In this document: positions 55,409 to 63,086 of the stretch, one piece after another
How the letters are laid out: each line of letters starts with the position of its first letter
How positions within the stretch are numbered: the stretch's first letter is position 1
Assembly: GCA_005808665.1 (NCBI GenBank)
Contig: SYLG01000136.1
Coordinates: 1-63,086, forward strand
Direction: 5' to 3'
DNA: 63,086 bases
Source: Planctomycetia bacterium
GTDB taxonomy: Bacteria > Planctomycetota > Planctomycetia > Gemmatales > Gemmataceae
Translations under genes and position numbers: made by a program
The notes under the pieces: generated by a model
What the model saw: the letters and a program-made list of their open reading frames with translations, nothing else
The model's database searches: none
Told to the model about the DNA's origin: nothing

Positions 55409-56575
55409 ATGAAGATTTTTCTAAGTGTTGGCGAGCCAAGTGGTGACATCCATGGGGCCAACTTGGCTAAACATTTGGGCCAACTCCTTCCAGGCGCAAA
55501 AATTGCAGGTTTTGGTGGCCCCAAAATGCGTGAGGCCGGGGTGGATCAGCTTTATCCCTTGTCTGAACATGCGGTGATCGGGTTTCTTAATGTTGCCATG
55601 CAATACCCCTTTTTTGTAAAGCGGGTCAATCAGGCAGCAGAGTGGATGGATCGGGAAAAACCGGATGCGGTGGTCTTGATTGATTTCCCAGGCATGAATT
55701 GGCACATAGCCAAAAAGGCCACGGAACGAGGTATTCCTGTCTTTTATTTTGTGCCACCGCAACTTTGGGCTTGGGCGGGTTGGCGGGTGGAAAAAATGAA
55801 ACGGTGGGTAAAAGAGGCGTTCACCAACTTTCCCTTTGAAGATAAGTGGTTTCGGTCAAAAGGGATGCCTTCCACCTTGGTGGGGCATCCCTATTTTGAT
55901 GAACTAAACGATCAAATCCTGGACATGGAAGTAGTGGGAAAAATCAGGGAATCCGGGACCACTATCATTGGCCTGTTGCCTGGATCACGAGGGGGGGAAT
56001 TAACCCAAAATGTCCCTACCATGCTAAAAACTGCCGAAATCCTTGCTGGCAAGTATCCTGAAATCCGGTTTCATTTCGCCTGCTACAAGGCCAAACAGGC
56101 GGATTGGGTCCGGGCAAAAATCGCCGAAAATCGAAATTGGGCGAACCTTCCTATTGAAATTCATTCGGGAAAAACTCCAGAGGTTATCGAGGCTTCGCAG
56201 TTTTTGATTGCCGTATCCGGGTCCGTAAGCCTGGAGTTTTTGTGGCGAACCAAACCTTGTGTAACAGTCTATCAAACAACCTGGTTTAACATGCAATTGG
56301 TCAAATTGATGAAAAAATGCCCTTTTATCAGTTTGATCAACCTCCTTTCGGAGGAAGAAATATTACCCGAATTCATGGATTACAAATGCCAAAGCCAATC
56401 TGTGGCAAAGGTTTGTTTGGATTGGCTGGCAGAACCTCAAAAAGTCGACAAATTACGGGAAAAACTGGACCTACTCCGGGCGAAATGGGCGATTCCCGGA
56501 GCCTGTGAACGGGCCGCTCACCTTTTGGTTCAAAGGCTCCAAAACCCAGGATTAGCCACCCCCCAACCCAATTGA
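55409..56575 (+). CDS. lpxB: Lipid-A-disaccharide synthase
   Basis: 388 residues of glycosyltransferase family 19. Hallmarks are 'SVGEPSGDIHGANL' at the N-terminus, 'GFGGPKMREAGVDQL', 'FVPPQLWAWAGWRV' and 'LLPGSRGGEL'. It joins UDP-diacylglucosamine and lipid X to lipid A disaccharide at the inner membrane. GGGAGGG precedes the ATG. Other lipid A genes are not in the window, so it stands apart. Confidence 0.96.
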   Translation: MKIFLSVGEPSGDIHGANLAKHLGQLLPGAKIAGFGGPKMREAGVDQLYPLSEHAVIGFLNVAMQYPFFVKRVNQAAEWMDREKPDAVVLIDFPGMNWHIAKKATERGIPVFYFVPPQLWAWAGWRVEKMKRWVKEAFTNFPFEDKWFRSKGMPSTLVGHPYFDELNDQILDMEVVGKIRESGTTIIGLLPGSRGGELTQNVPTMLKTAEILAGKYPEIRFHFACYKAKQADWVRAKIAENRNWANLPIEIHSGKTPEVIEASQFLIAVSGSVSLEFLWRTKPCVTVYQTTWFNMQLVKLMKKCPFISLINLLSEEEILPEFMDYKCQSQSVAKVCLDWLAEPQKVDKLREKLDLLRAKWAIPGACERAAHLLVQRLQNPGLATPQPN

Positions 56576-56648
56576 TGGAAACCAAACTACAGGAATTCTT
56601 CGCCACCATCCCTGCCAAGGCTTAAAATGTCTGTTTGGGGGTGTGAAT

Positions 56649-57656
56649 ATGTTTGTGGACCGGGCCGTAATTTTTGTCAAGGGTGGAGATGGTGGATCGG
56701 GTTGCAGCAGCTTCCGCCGTGAAAAATACATACCCATGGGTGGACCCGATGGTGGGGATGGTGGCAAAGGCGGTTCGGTCATCCTCATTGCCATGTCCGA
56801 TGCCGATAGCCTGGCGGAGGTTGGGAACAAAAAACATTGGCGGGCGGAGTCCGGGGAGAAGGGGGGAGGCTCCAATTGTACCGGCGGAGATGCCAAAGAT
56901 ATCATCATTCATGTACCTCCTGGAACCCTGGTGTACGATCGTGACCGTGGAAACCTATTAAAGGATCTCGTGGCTCCCGGAGAAAAGGTGATCATTGCCA
57001 AAGGTGGGAAAGGTGGCCGTGGAAATCGGTCCTTTGCAACCTCCATAAATCGGGCCCCAAGGATTTTTTCTCCCGGAGAAACCGGCGAAGAACGCTGGTT
57101 GATGCTTGAACTCAAGGCGATTGCCGATGTGGGATTGGTTGGCTTGCCCAATGCAGGTAAATCCACCCTGTTAAGTCGCTTATCCCGGGCCACTCCTGAA
57201 ATTGCCAATTACCCATTTACCACAAAACAACCCAATTTGGGAATGGTTTTGATGGGGCAAAACCATGGATTTGTTTTGGCGGACTTGCCAGGTTTGATTG
57301 AGGGTGCCAGCGAAGGCCTGGGCCTTGGTCATGAGTTTTTGCGCCATGTGGAAAGGACAAAGGTATTGGTCCACCTGGTTGAGCCTCTGCCCATGGACGA
57401 AAGTGATCCTATCGAAAATTACAAAATCGTTCACAAAGAGCTCCTTTTGCATGGTCAGGGAATAGAAAACAAACCGGAGATCATTCTGATTTCAAAGGCG
57501 GAAATTCCCGAAAGTGGAAAAATTCGGGATCGCATGGAAAAGGAAACGGGGAAAAAGGTTATGTGCATTTCCTCGGTGACCGGCCAGGGACTGCAAACTT
57601 TGGTTAGTCAAGTGGTCGAAACCCTAGGTGTTTTGAAATCCACAGGTGTTGCCTGA
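56649..57656 (+). CDS. obgE: GTPase ObgE/CgtA
   Basis: 335 residues. The glycine-rich Obg fold (about 1-157) is followed by a G domain: 'GLPNAGKST' (G1), 'DLPGLIEGA' (G3), and 'SKAE' where most GTPases have NKxD (G4), then 'SSVTGQG' (G5). It associates with the 50S ribosome and stringent response. ATG at 56649 starts 'MFVDRAVIFVKGGDGGSG' like other Obg proteins; a GTG at 56643 is too near the GGGGG ribosome site. Confidence 0.95.
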   Translation: MFVDRAVIFVKGGDGGSGCSSFRREKYIPMGGPDGGDGGKGGSVILIAMSDADSLAEVGNKKHWRAESGEKGGGSNCTGGDAKDIIIHVPPGTLVYDRDRGNLLKDLVAPGEKVIIAKGGKGGRGNRSFATSINRAPRIFSPGETGEERWLMLELKAIADVGLVGLPNAGKSTLLSRLSRATPEIANYPFTTKQPNLGMVLMGQNHGFVLADLPGLIEGASEGLGLGHEFLRHVERTKVLVHLVEPLPMDESDPIENYKIVHKELLLHGQGIENKPEIILISKAEIPESGKIRDRMEKETGKKVMCISSVTGQGLQTLVSQVVETLGVLKSTGVA

Positions 57657-57682
57657 TTAGTTGCCGAAGGTGATAACCAATC

Positions 57683-58408
57683 ATGGCCCCGGATTACCTT
57701 GTGGATGCGGGAAATACTTCTTGCAAGGTTGTGGCGACCCAGGCAGGGGCCCTGGGCACGATTTTGCGGTATGATTCAACCTCCTTTCCAAAAGAACTGA
57801 CACGGCCTGGCTTATGGGTGGTTTTGGCCGGTTCCAACCTGGAAATCCTGGATCAATGGCAAATCCAAATCAATAATTGCGGGTCAAAAGGGCAGATTCT
57901 AACCCGGGATACGGTACCCATTCGAAAAGCCATGGACGACCCTTCCACCGTGGGAGTGGATCGGTTGCTTGCTTGCTTGGGTGCACAATCCCTTCATGGA
58001 AAAGGCCCTCACCTGGTGGTGGATTCCGGTACAGCGATCACTGCCAATTTAATTGGGCAGGATGGGCATTTCTGTGGCGGGGCGATTGGTCCAGGCTTTG
58101 GATTGATGAACAGGGCTTTGGCCGAGAAAACGAGTGCTCTGTTTGAAGTGGAAATGAACCAATCCATTGCCCAATTCCCGGCATCAACCACCCGGGATGC
58201 AATAAGGCTTGGGGTCCACATGGCCGCTATCGGATTTGTCCGCCAGGCTTGGGAATGGGCAAGTGAGAAATATCCCGGCTGCCCTTTGCACCTAACAGGC
58301 CGTGATGCGCCATTATTGCATCCCAACTTTCCAAGGGCCATGCTCAATGAGCAACTCCTTTTTCATGGGATGCTTGCTACGATTCATTTGCCCAAAATTA
58401 CACCATGA
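57683..58408 (+). CDS. coaX: Type III pantothenate kinase
   Basis: 241 residues with the ASKHA-fold motifs of CoaX: 'LVDAGNTSCK' (phosphate 1), 'GVDRLLA', 'LVVDSGTAITANLI' (phosphate 2, Asp base) and 'GGAIGPGFGLM'. It phosphorylates pantothenate, the first step to coenzyme A, in the cytoplasm. It begins 26 bases after obgE and overlaps the MnmE-like gene by four bases (ATGA). Confidence 0.92.
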   Translation: MAPDYLVDAGNTSCKVVATQAGALGTILRYDSTSFPKELTRPGLWVVLAGSNLEILDQWQIQINNCGSKGQILTRDTVPIRKAMDDPSTVGVDRLLACLGAQSLHGKGPHLVVDSGTAITANLIGQDGHFCGGAIGPGFGLMNRALAEKTSALFEVEMNQSIAQFPASTTRDAIRLGVHMAAIGFVRQAWEWASEKYPGCPLHLTGRDAPLLHPNFPRAMLNEQLLFHGMLATIHLPKITP

Positions 58409-59601
58409 GTGCTCAAAAGAAAACACCATGGGCCCGGTGGCTAACAGGAAAAGGACCCGGGGCACTTTCTATCGTACAACTCGGGGGACCCAAGGTTTGG
58501 GATGCCATTCGTCGGGAGTTTCAATCCTCGAAACAATCCCTTTTGCCAACCATTCCCAATTCCGGATCCGCTTGGCTTGGGAGTTTTCCGGAAGAAAAAC
58601 ATTGCGGAGATCAGGTCCTTTTGGTTTGGCGAGGGGATGCAAAGGAAGGCTTTGCAGAAATCCAGTCCCATCATGGCTTGTTGGCGGATCAGGCGTTGGC
58701 AAAAAAACTTGCTAGCATGGGTTTCGAGGTTTCCAAACCAATTGAGGTCCAGGATACTCAGCATTTTGCCGATTCGAAAGCCCCTTTTGAGCGGGAAAAA
58801 CTCAAGGCTCTCGCTTTGTGTCCCAATCAGATCTGGCTGAGCCGAATCCTGACTTGGGCCGACAGGGATTGGCCCCGGGCAATTGAAAAAATCCGCCTTT
58901 TATTAAATTGCGGAAAATGGACCGAAGTGCGGGAGTTGGTCCAATCCGCCCTCGTTCTGGAACCTTGGTCCACCCGACTCGTAAAGCCTTTCGAGGTGCT
59001 CCTGGCCGGGCCCCCGAATGCTGGCAAAAGCAGCTTGCTGAATCGGCTGGTGGGGTATGAACGGGCCATAGTTTCCCCAATTCCGGGTACGACAAGGGAT
59101 TTGGTTTCCGGACAAATTGCCTTAAAGGGTTGGTTAGTGAATCTCACCGATTCCGCGGGATTGAGAGAAACGGATCATCCGATTGAATCCCAGGGGATCG
59201 AGCTTGTCAAGGGCCAAATGGTGCGTTCGGATGTTTTGATTTGGGTTACCGATGCTCATTCTGGCCACACCTCCTTGACCGAAAAGGGATTTGGAAGGGT
59301 ATTCGACCATAAAATGGAAATTGCCAACAAAGTGGATTTGGTTGAACCCTTTGAAAAAATAGGGACCAGTTTCCTTGCCATCAGTGCCAAAACGGGTCAA
59401 GGAATGGAGAACCTCTTGCAAGCCTTGAGTGCCAAGCTTGGACTTCCTGATTTTCCAGCCTGGTTGCCGATTCCCTTTACGAATTCTTTATCGGGTTGCC
59501 TCCAAGCCCTTTTGGATCTAATTCAAAAAGAAAAGGCACCCGAGGCTCTCGAGTATCTTTGCCAACTTGGTGTTCCCCAACCGTTCAAGGATTTCAAATG
59601 A
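58405..59601 (+). CDS. MnmE/TrmE-like GTPase lacking the C-terminal CIGK motif
   Basis: 398 residues. The N-terminus ('[13 protein letters not shown]', 17-29) resembles the MnmE tetrahydrofolate-binding domain. A helical part leads to the G domain with 'GPPNAGKSS' (202-210), 'PGTTRD' (227-232), 'DSAG' (249-252) and 'NKVD' (308-311). True MnmE (about 450 residues) ends in FCIGK, whose Cys is needed for tRNA wobble-uridine modification; this protein ends 'PQPFKDFK' with no such motif. It is therefore a divergent paralogue, not standard MnmE. It overlaps coaX and the FAH-family gene by four bases on each side. Confidence 0.85.
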   Translation: MSAQKKTPWARWLTGKGPGALSIVQLGGPKVWDAIRREFQSSKQSLLPTIPNSGSAWLGSFPEEKHCGDQVLLVWRGDAKEGFAEIQSHHGLLADQALAKKLASMGFEVSKPIEVQDTQHFADSKAPFEREKLKALALCPNQIWLSRILTWADRDWPRAIEKIRLLLNCGKWTEVRELVQSALVLEPWSTRLVKPFEVLLAGPPNAGKSSLLNRLVGYERAIVSPIPGTTRDLVSGQIALKGWLVNLTDSAGLRETDHPIESQGIELVKGQMVRSDVLIWVTDAHSGHTSLTEKGFGRVFDHKMEIANKVDLVEPFEKIGTSFLAISAKTGQGMENLLQALSAKLGLPDFPAWLPIPFTNSLSGCLQALLDLIQKEKAPEALEYLCQLGVPQPFKDFK

Positions 59602-60452
59602 AGCTTGCCAAAATTATTTCCATGTCAGGTCAAACGCATTTGGTTGGGGATTCCGGATTTGGGTGGGTGGACCTTGGTGGCTTGCAACAGCAACCGAATT
59701 TGCTTTCCGATATCCTTCATAGCCCCGATCCAATAGGGCGGACCCAGGCGATTTTGGAAGGTAAATCCTTGTACGATCCGGGATTGATCCAAGGGTTTTT
59801 AGCTCCATTAGACCATCAGGAAGTCTGGGCCGCTGGGGTAACTTATTTGAGATCGAGCCAAGCCCGCCAAGCGGAATCCGAAGGGGCGGCCCGTTTTTAT
59901 GATTTGGTTTATAAGGCCCAACGACCTGAACTGTTTTTTAAGGCAACCCCTCGGAGGGTTACTCCAGCAGGAGGCCTGGTCCGGTTTCGGGGTGACAGCA
60001 AATGGAGTGTTCCAGAACCAGAACTTACCCTTGTGATTTCACCCCAAATGAAAATTGTTGGTGCCACTATTGGAAACGATATGTCCGCAAGAGACATTGA
60101 AGGGGAAAACCCACTCTACCTTCCCCAAGCCAAGGTTTATAAGGGATCGTGTTCCATTGGTCCCAGTATCCTTTTGGCCAAAAATCCGGAAGAATTAACC
60201 AACCTCGACATACATTTGGAGATTTTGCGAAATGGTTCCAAGGCCTTTGAGGCAACCACCTCAACTTCCAAACTAGCCCGTAAACTGGTCGATTTGGTGG
60301 ATTGGCTTGGTAAGGAAAATGAGTTTCCGGAAGGGGTCTACCTGATGACCGGAACAGGCATTGTTCCCCCGGATGCGTTCACCCTTGCCTCAGGAGACCG
60401 GGTAAAAATCACAATTCAAGGGATTGGCATATTGGAAAATGCGGTGGAATAA
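59598..60452 (+). CDS. Fumarylacetoacetase-family sugar-acid dehydratase (KdaD-like)
   Basis: 284 residues from the ATG at 59598, which overlaps the upstream TGA. The C-terminal FAH fold shows 'PEPELTLVI', '[19 protein letters not shown]' and '[10 protein letters not shown]'; the last two match 2-keto-3-deoxy-arabinonate dehydratase (KdaD) better than fumarylacetoacetase. Such an enzyme would convert a 2-keto-3-deoxy pentonate to a semialdehyde. The gene is followed by a sugar isomerase-like protein and an oxidoreductase, supporting sugar catabolism. Cytoplasmic. Confidence 0.82.
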   Translation: MKLAKIISMSGQTHLVGDSGFGWVDLGGLQQQPNLLSDILHSPDPIGRTQAILEGKSLYDPGLIQGFLAPLDHQEVWAAGVTYLRSSQARQAESEGAARFYDLVYKAQRPELFFKATPRRVTPAGGLVRFRGDSKWSVPEPELTLVISPQMKIVGATIGNDMSARDIEGENPLYLPQAKVYKGSCSIGPSILLAKNPEELTNLDIHLEILRNGSKAFEATTSTSKLARKLVDLVDWLGKENEFPEGVYLMTGTGIVPPDAFTLASGDRVKITIQGIGILENAVE

Positions 60453-60477
60453 CCGACTTCTTTGGGAGAATTTTCAA

Positions 60478-61278
60478 GTGAAATATATTTACTTCACCAA
60501 GACGCTCCGGGAACTGGATCAAACCCAACTGGTCGATTTTACCACCCGAAACAAGCTCGATGGTTTGGACTTGGCGGTTAGGCCAGGTTACCCTATTGAT
60601 CCCGAAAATGCCCTAAATGAATTGCCCAACTTTGCCAAACGCATGGCGGATGCAGGAAAAGGGATTGGGTTGATCAGTGCTCCCACGGACCTTAATCGAG
60701 CCAACGATCCCAAGGCTATTGCCATTTGTGAAGCAGCGGGAAAAGCAGGGGTGCCTTTTGTAAAGATGGGATATTTTCCATTTCAGGTTGATTTTCACAA
60801 GGAAATGAAACGGGCAAAAGAAACCCTAATTTCATTCGCCAATCTGGCCCAAAAAAATCACATTCGCATACTTTACCATACCCATTCCGGAAGCAATTTG
60901 GGGTGCAACGGGGTTGGCCTTTCATGGCTTTTGGAAGGGATCGATCCGCACTTCATTGGGGTGCTTCTGGATCCAGGCCACTTGTCTCTTTGCGGGGGAC
61001 CCTTTCCCATGGAGTATGATGCCATCAAAACCAAAGTCGCCCTGTTGGCACTGAAGGACATGTTGCCCACAAAGCAACCTGGAAAGGTTGGCCAATCGGT
61101 CAAGGTGGTTCCGGCTGGATTGGGTATTGTGGACTGGAATAGCGTGGGTGGTGCCCTCCGCAAGGGCCAATATGCCGGAATGGCCTCGATCCACGGGGAA
61201 TATGAGGCCAAAGATCTGGAGGAGCGCGAACGGTTATTGGCCCAGGAATTGGATTTTTTCCGGGCAAAATTGCCATAA
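60478..61278 (+). CDS. Sugar-phosphate isomerase/epimerase-like TIM barrel
   Basis: 266 residues from the GTG at 60478, nine bases after GGGAG and 25 bases after the FAH-family stop; in-frame ATGs at 60424 and 60439 would overlap that gene. The AP-endonuclease-2/xylose-isomerase-like barrel is seen in 'GVPFVKMGYFP', 'RILYHTHSGSN', 'VLLDPGHLSLCGG', and 'ALKDM', where acidic and His residues bind the metal. Probably acts on a ketose or hexonate. No signal peptide. Confidence 0.78.
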   Translation: MKYIYFTKTLRELDQTQLVDFTTRNKLDGLDLAVRPGYPIDPENALNELPNFAKRMADAGKGIGLISAPTDLNRANDPKAIAICEAAGKAGVPFVKMGYFPFQVDFHKEMKRAKETLISFANLAQKNHIRILYHTHSGSNLGCNGVGLSWLLEGIDPHFIGVLLDPGHLSLCGGPFPMEYDAIKTKVALLALKDMLPTKQPGKVGQSVKVVPAGLGIVDWNSVGGALRKGQYAGMASIHGEYEAKDLEERERLLAQELDFFRAKLP

Positions 61279-61323
61279 AAACCCTTTTTGAAGAGTTTCC
61301 AATTTTCATGTCAGGAGTAGGTC

Positions 61324-62691
61324 ATGTCCTTTCCGGATCGGCGACTTTTTTCAACCTCTGCGGCTTCGGCTTTTATGGCAACCACGGCCCAATCCGCCTC
61401 GCGCATTTTGGGGGCCAATGAAAAAATTCGAATTGGTTTTATAGGCATGGGAAACCGTGGGGATCAAAACCTCGACGCATTTTTGCCCCATAAAGATGTC
61501 GATTTTGTGGCTCTTTGCGACTTGTGGAATCCCTATTTGGTTTTTGCCAAATCGAAATTGGCCAAAAACAATCGCCTCCTGGAAGGGGTCCTCGAAACGG
61601 ATCATTATCAAAAAGTCTTGAATGCAAAAAATGTGGATGCGGTTGTCGTTTCCACTCCGGACCATTGGCATGCCTTGCAGACCATTGAGGGTTGTGTTGC
61701 GGGAAAAGATGTCTATTGCGAAAAACCCCTGAGTCTTTGCATTGCCGAGGGGAGGGCCATGGTTAATGCCGCAAGGAAAAACCAAAGAATTGTTCAAGTG
61801 GGCCTACAAAGACGATCTTCAGAATTTATGAAAGAAGCTTGCCAAAGGGTTCGGGATGGTGAAATCGGCAAGATTACGGTGGCAAGGGCTTTTCACATTC
61901 AAAACGAGATGCCCCTGGGTATTGGCAATCCTCCCAACAGCCCGCCTCCGGATGGCCTGGATTGGGATAAGTGGCTAGGGCCGGCCCCAATGGTTTCGCA
62001 CAACATAAACCGCACTTTTTATCGTTTCCGATGGTTTTTTGATCAAAGTGGTGGCCAATTAACCAATCAGGGAGTTCATTACCTGAACATTATCCATTGG
62101 GCCCTGGGGCAGAACGAACCTTTGGCGGTTACTGCCCTTGGGGGGAAGTATGCCGTGGAGGATAATCGGGAAATTCCGGACACCATGGAGGTCTGTTGGA
62201 CCTACCCGGGCGGAACGCTGGTGACCTTTTCCCAATTCAATGCAAGTTCCTTTCCAGCCGGCCGAAATGGAGCTGAAATCGAACTGCGTGGAACCAAGGG
62301 TGCTTGTTTCCTCTCCAGTTCCGGTTATGAGATTGTGCCGGATCCAATGCCTTTTGGAGAATTTCCTGTGGCCAATCCCCTAAAACGGGATGCCGGAAGG
62401 GATTGGCGAGCAAGGAAATCCACCCCCGTCAAGCCATTTACCGGCAAGGGCAGGGCGGATACCACCGATCATTCACGAAATTTTCTCGATTGCATCCGGT
62501 CCAGGAAATTGCCCAATGCGGATGTGGAAATGGGCCATCGGGATACCTCTGCGGCCATATTGGGAAACATCGCCTTCCGGTCCCAAAAATTGCTTCATTG
62601 GAATGGGAAAACCGAAACCATAACGAATGAACCAACCCTCAATAAATGGCTCAAGTATGAATACCGGGCCCCGCTCAAATTCCCGGAATAA
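61324..62691 (+). CDS. Gfo/Idh/MocA oxidoreductase, probable Tat substrate
   Basis: 455 residues. The leader 'PDRRLFSTSAASAFM' (4-18) is twin-arginine-like. A Rossmann fold follows ('IGFIGMGNRGDQN', about 38-50) with 'YCEKPLSLCIAEG' (near 138) and the C-terminal dimer domain ('NQGVHYLNIIHWALGQ'). CAGGAG lies before the ATG. It closes the obgE-to-here gene run and is a paralogue of the protein at 27232-28683. Probably oxidises a sugar in the periplasm, if exported with bound cofactor. Confidence 0.87.
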   Translation: MSFPDRRLFSTSAASAFMATTAQSASRILGANEKIRIGFIGMGNRGDQNLDAFLPHKDVDFVALCDLWNPYLVFAKSKLAKNNRLLEGVLETDHYQKVLNAKNVDAVVVSTPDHWHALQTIEGCVAGKDVYCEKPLSLCIAEGRAMVNAARKNQRIVQVGLQRRSSEFMKEACQRVRDGEIGKITVARAFHIQNEMPLGIGNPPNSPPPDGLDWDKWLGPAPMVSHNINRTFYRFRWFFDQSGGQLTNQGVHYLNIIHWALGQNEPLAVTALGGKYAVEDNREIPDTMEVCWTYPGGTLVTFSQFNASSFPAGRNGAEIELRGTKGACFLSSSGYEIVPDPMPFGEFPVANPLKRDAGRDWRARKSTPVKPFTGKGRADTTDHSRNFLDCIRSRKLPNADVEMGHRDTSAAILGNIAFRSQKLLHWNGKTETITNEPTLNKWLKYEYRAPLKFPE

Positions 62692-63020
62692 CCGGTTGAT
62701 CGCTTCTTACTCAAAAAAACCTTTTCGTTTTTTTCCTCCAAATCAACTTCCCAAATATCCATGCTTTTTTGCTTTTTTCACCCAAATCCAGCCCTTTGCA
62801 TTTCAAGGTAATATCCACTTTTTTTTGTCAAAGAAGCTTGCCTCCACTTTTCATTCTGATTAGCTTAACCCAAGTTACGCAGTTGGGACCATGAAAACCG
62901 TGTTTTTCCCGGAAAAAAGTTAAATCAGGCTGCAAAAGTCGGGACTACAAATCCTCTTTACAGGTTCTGTTTCAAGGCGTTTGATCCTGATTGGCGAAAG
63001 ACTGAGGAATGGGATAGCTC
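62692..63020. other. Intergenic stretch before the terminal repeat
   Basis: No convincing gene. It is A- and T-rich at 62712-62736, where an A7 run is followed by a T7 run, a possible weak terminator of the preceding oxidoreductase gene. The rest has no clear features until the hairpins at 63021. Confidence 0.35.
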
Positions 63021-63086
63021 GGGCTTTCAGCCCTATGTGAATTTGGGAATGGGTACCTGGGGCGTTGCCCCAGGCTGGTATGGCAC
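63021..63086 (+). repeat. Planctomycete interspersed repeat with two hairpins, cut by window edge
   Basis: GGGCT-TTC-AGCCC (63021-63033) and CCTGGGGC-GTT-GCCCCAGG (63056-63074) are two tight hairpins 22 bases apart. In one frame the segment reads 'SSGFQPYVNLGMGTWGVAPGWYG', a phrase I recall from many annotated but probably non-genic planctomycete proteins, so it is likely an interspersed repeat. It continues beyond the right edge. Confidence 0.6.

Noticed and set aside
62627-62863. Frame crossing the end of the last oxidoreductase gene
   Set aside because: Mostly low-complexity Phe/Pro codons from A/T-rich DNA; overlaps the real gene out of frame.

Overview
The window looks like the chromosome of a planctomycete, probably near the Gemmatales. 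The evidence is the gene content: a DUF1549/DUF1553 protein, a pre-peptidase-domain protein and a DUF1501 protein in tandem; a Pirellula/Verrucomicrobium-type heme-binding dehydrogenase; several Tat-exported Gfo/Idh/MocA oxidoreductases; a DUF6807 protein; a DUF3467 protein; and a 'GFQPY...TWGVAPGWY' type intergenic repeat at the right edge. LpxB, KdsB and a beta-barrel-like protein indicate an outer membrane with lipid A and Kdo. No taxonomic search was run, so the placement is inferred.

Layout. 1-80: start of an IS630-like transposase leaving the window on the minus strand. 470-4278: multiheme cytochrome c/TPR protein and M1 aminopeptidase. 4344-9135: tightly packed catabolic operon (enolase-superfamily dehydratase, ceramidase-family hydrolase, DapA-family lyase/aldolase, MFS transporter). 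9327-12263: PVC-type membrane-bound dehydrogenase with heme. 12487-14417: DUF3467 protein, an exported unknown and a cupin. 14800-20764: DUF1549/1553, PPC and DUF1501 operon. 20968-21041: tRNA-Arg(ACG), minus strand. 21272-21733: small Pro-rich exported protein. 21758-26931, minus: MFS transporter, DUF3501, PriA, metallophosphoesterase. 27232-31014: Gfo/Idh/MocA oxidoreductase, then a DUF485/sodium-solute symporter pair. 31051-31124: tRNA-Arg(CCG).

31586-37794: purH, then amidohydrolase, sialate O-acetylesterase, DUF6807 and an inositol-monophosphatase-family phosphatase. 37836-40715, minus: thioredoxin/TPR protein, XerC, LmbE-type deacetylase. 40776-43276: kdsB and pyrG. 43319-48179, minus: cupredoxin-like protein, then a translationally coupled set (small unknown, beta-propeller cytochrome, HisN-like phosphatase, MtnA). 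48563-52654: barrel-like protein, PQQ-type beta-propeller, exopolysaccharide sugar transferase. 52825-54171: 7Fe ferredoxin and ferrochelatase. 54209-56575: DUF1028 protein, small unknown, LpxB. 56649-62691: ObgE, CoaX, an MnmE-like GTPase without the C-terminal Cys motif, a FAH-family dehydratase, a sugar isomerase-like TIM barrel and a Tat Gfo/Idh/MocA oxidoreductase.

Much of the window is housekeeping (purH, pyrG, priA, xerC, hemH, obgE, coaX, lpxB, kdsB) interleaved with planctomycete carbohydrate and sugar-acid breakdown. I found no CRISPR array, prophage or obvious defence island, and nothing I can call a wholly new system with confidence. The best leads are the catabolic operon containing a ceramidase-family protein whose nucleophile motif is altered, the CIGK-less MnmE paralogue coupled to coaX and a FAH dehydratase, the cytochrome/HisN/MtnA operon, the symporter with a large soluble insert, and several perfect or near-perfect intergenic palindromes.
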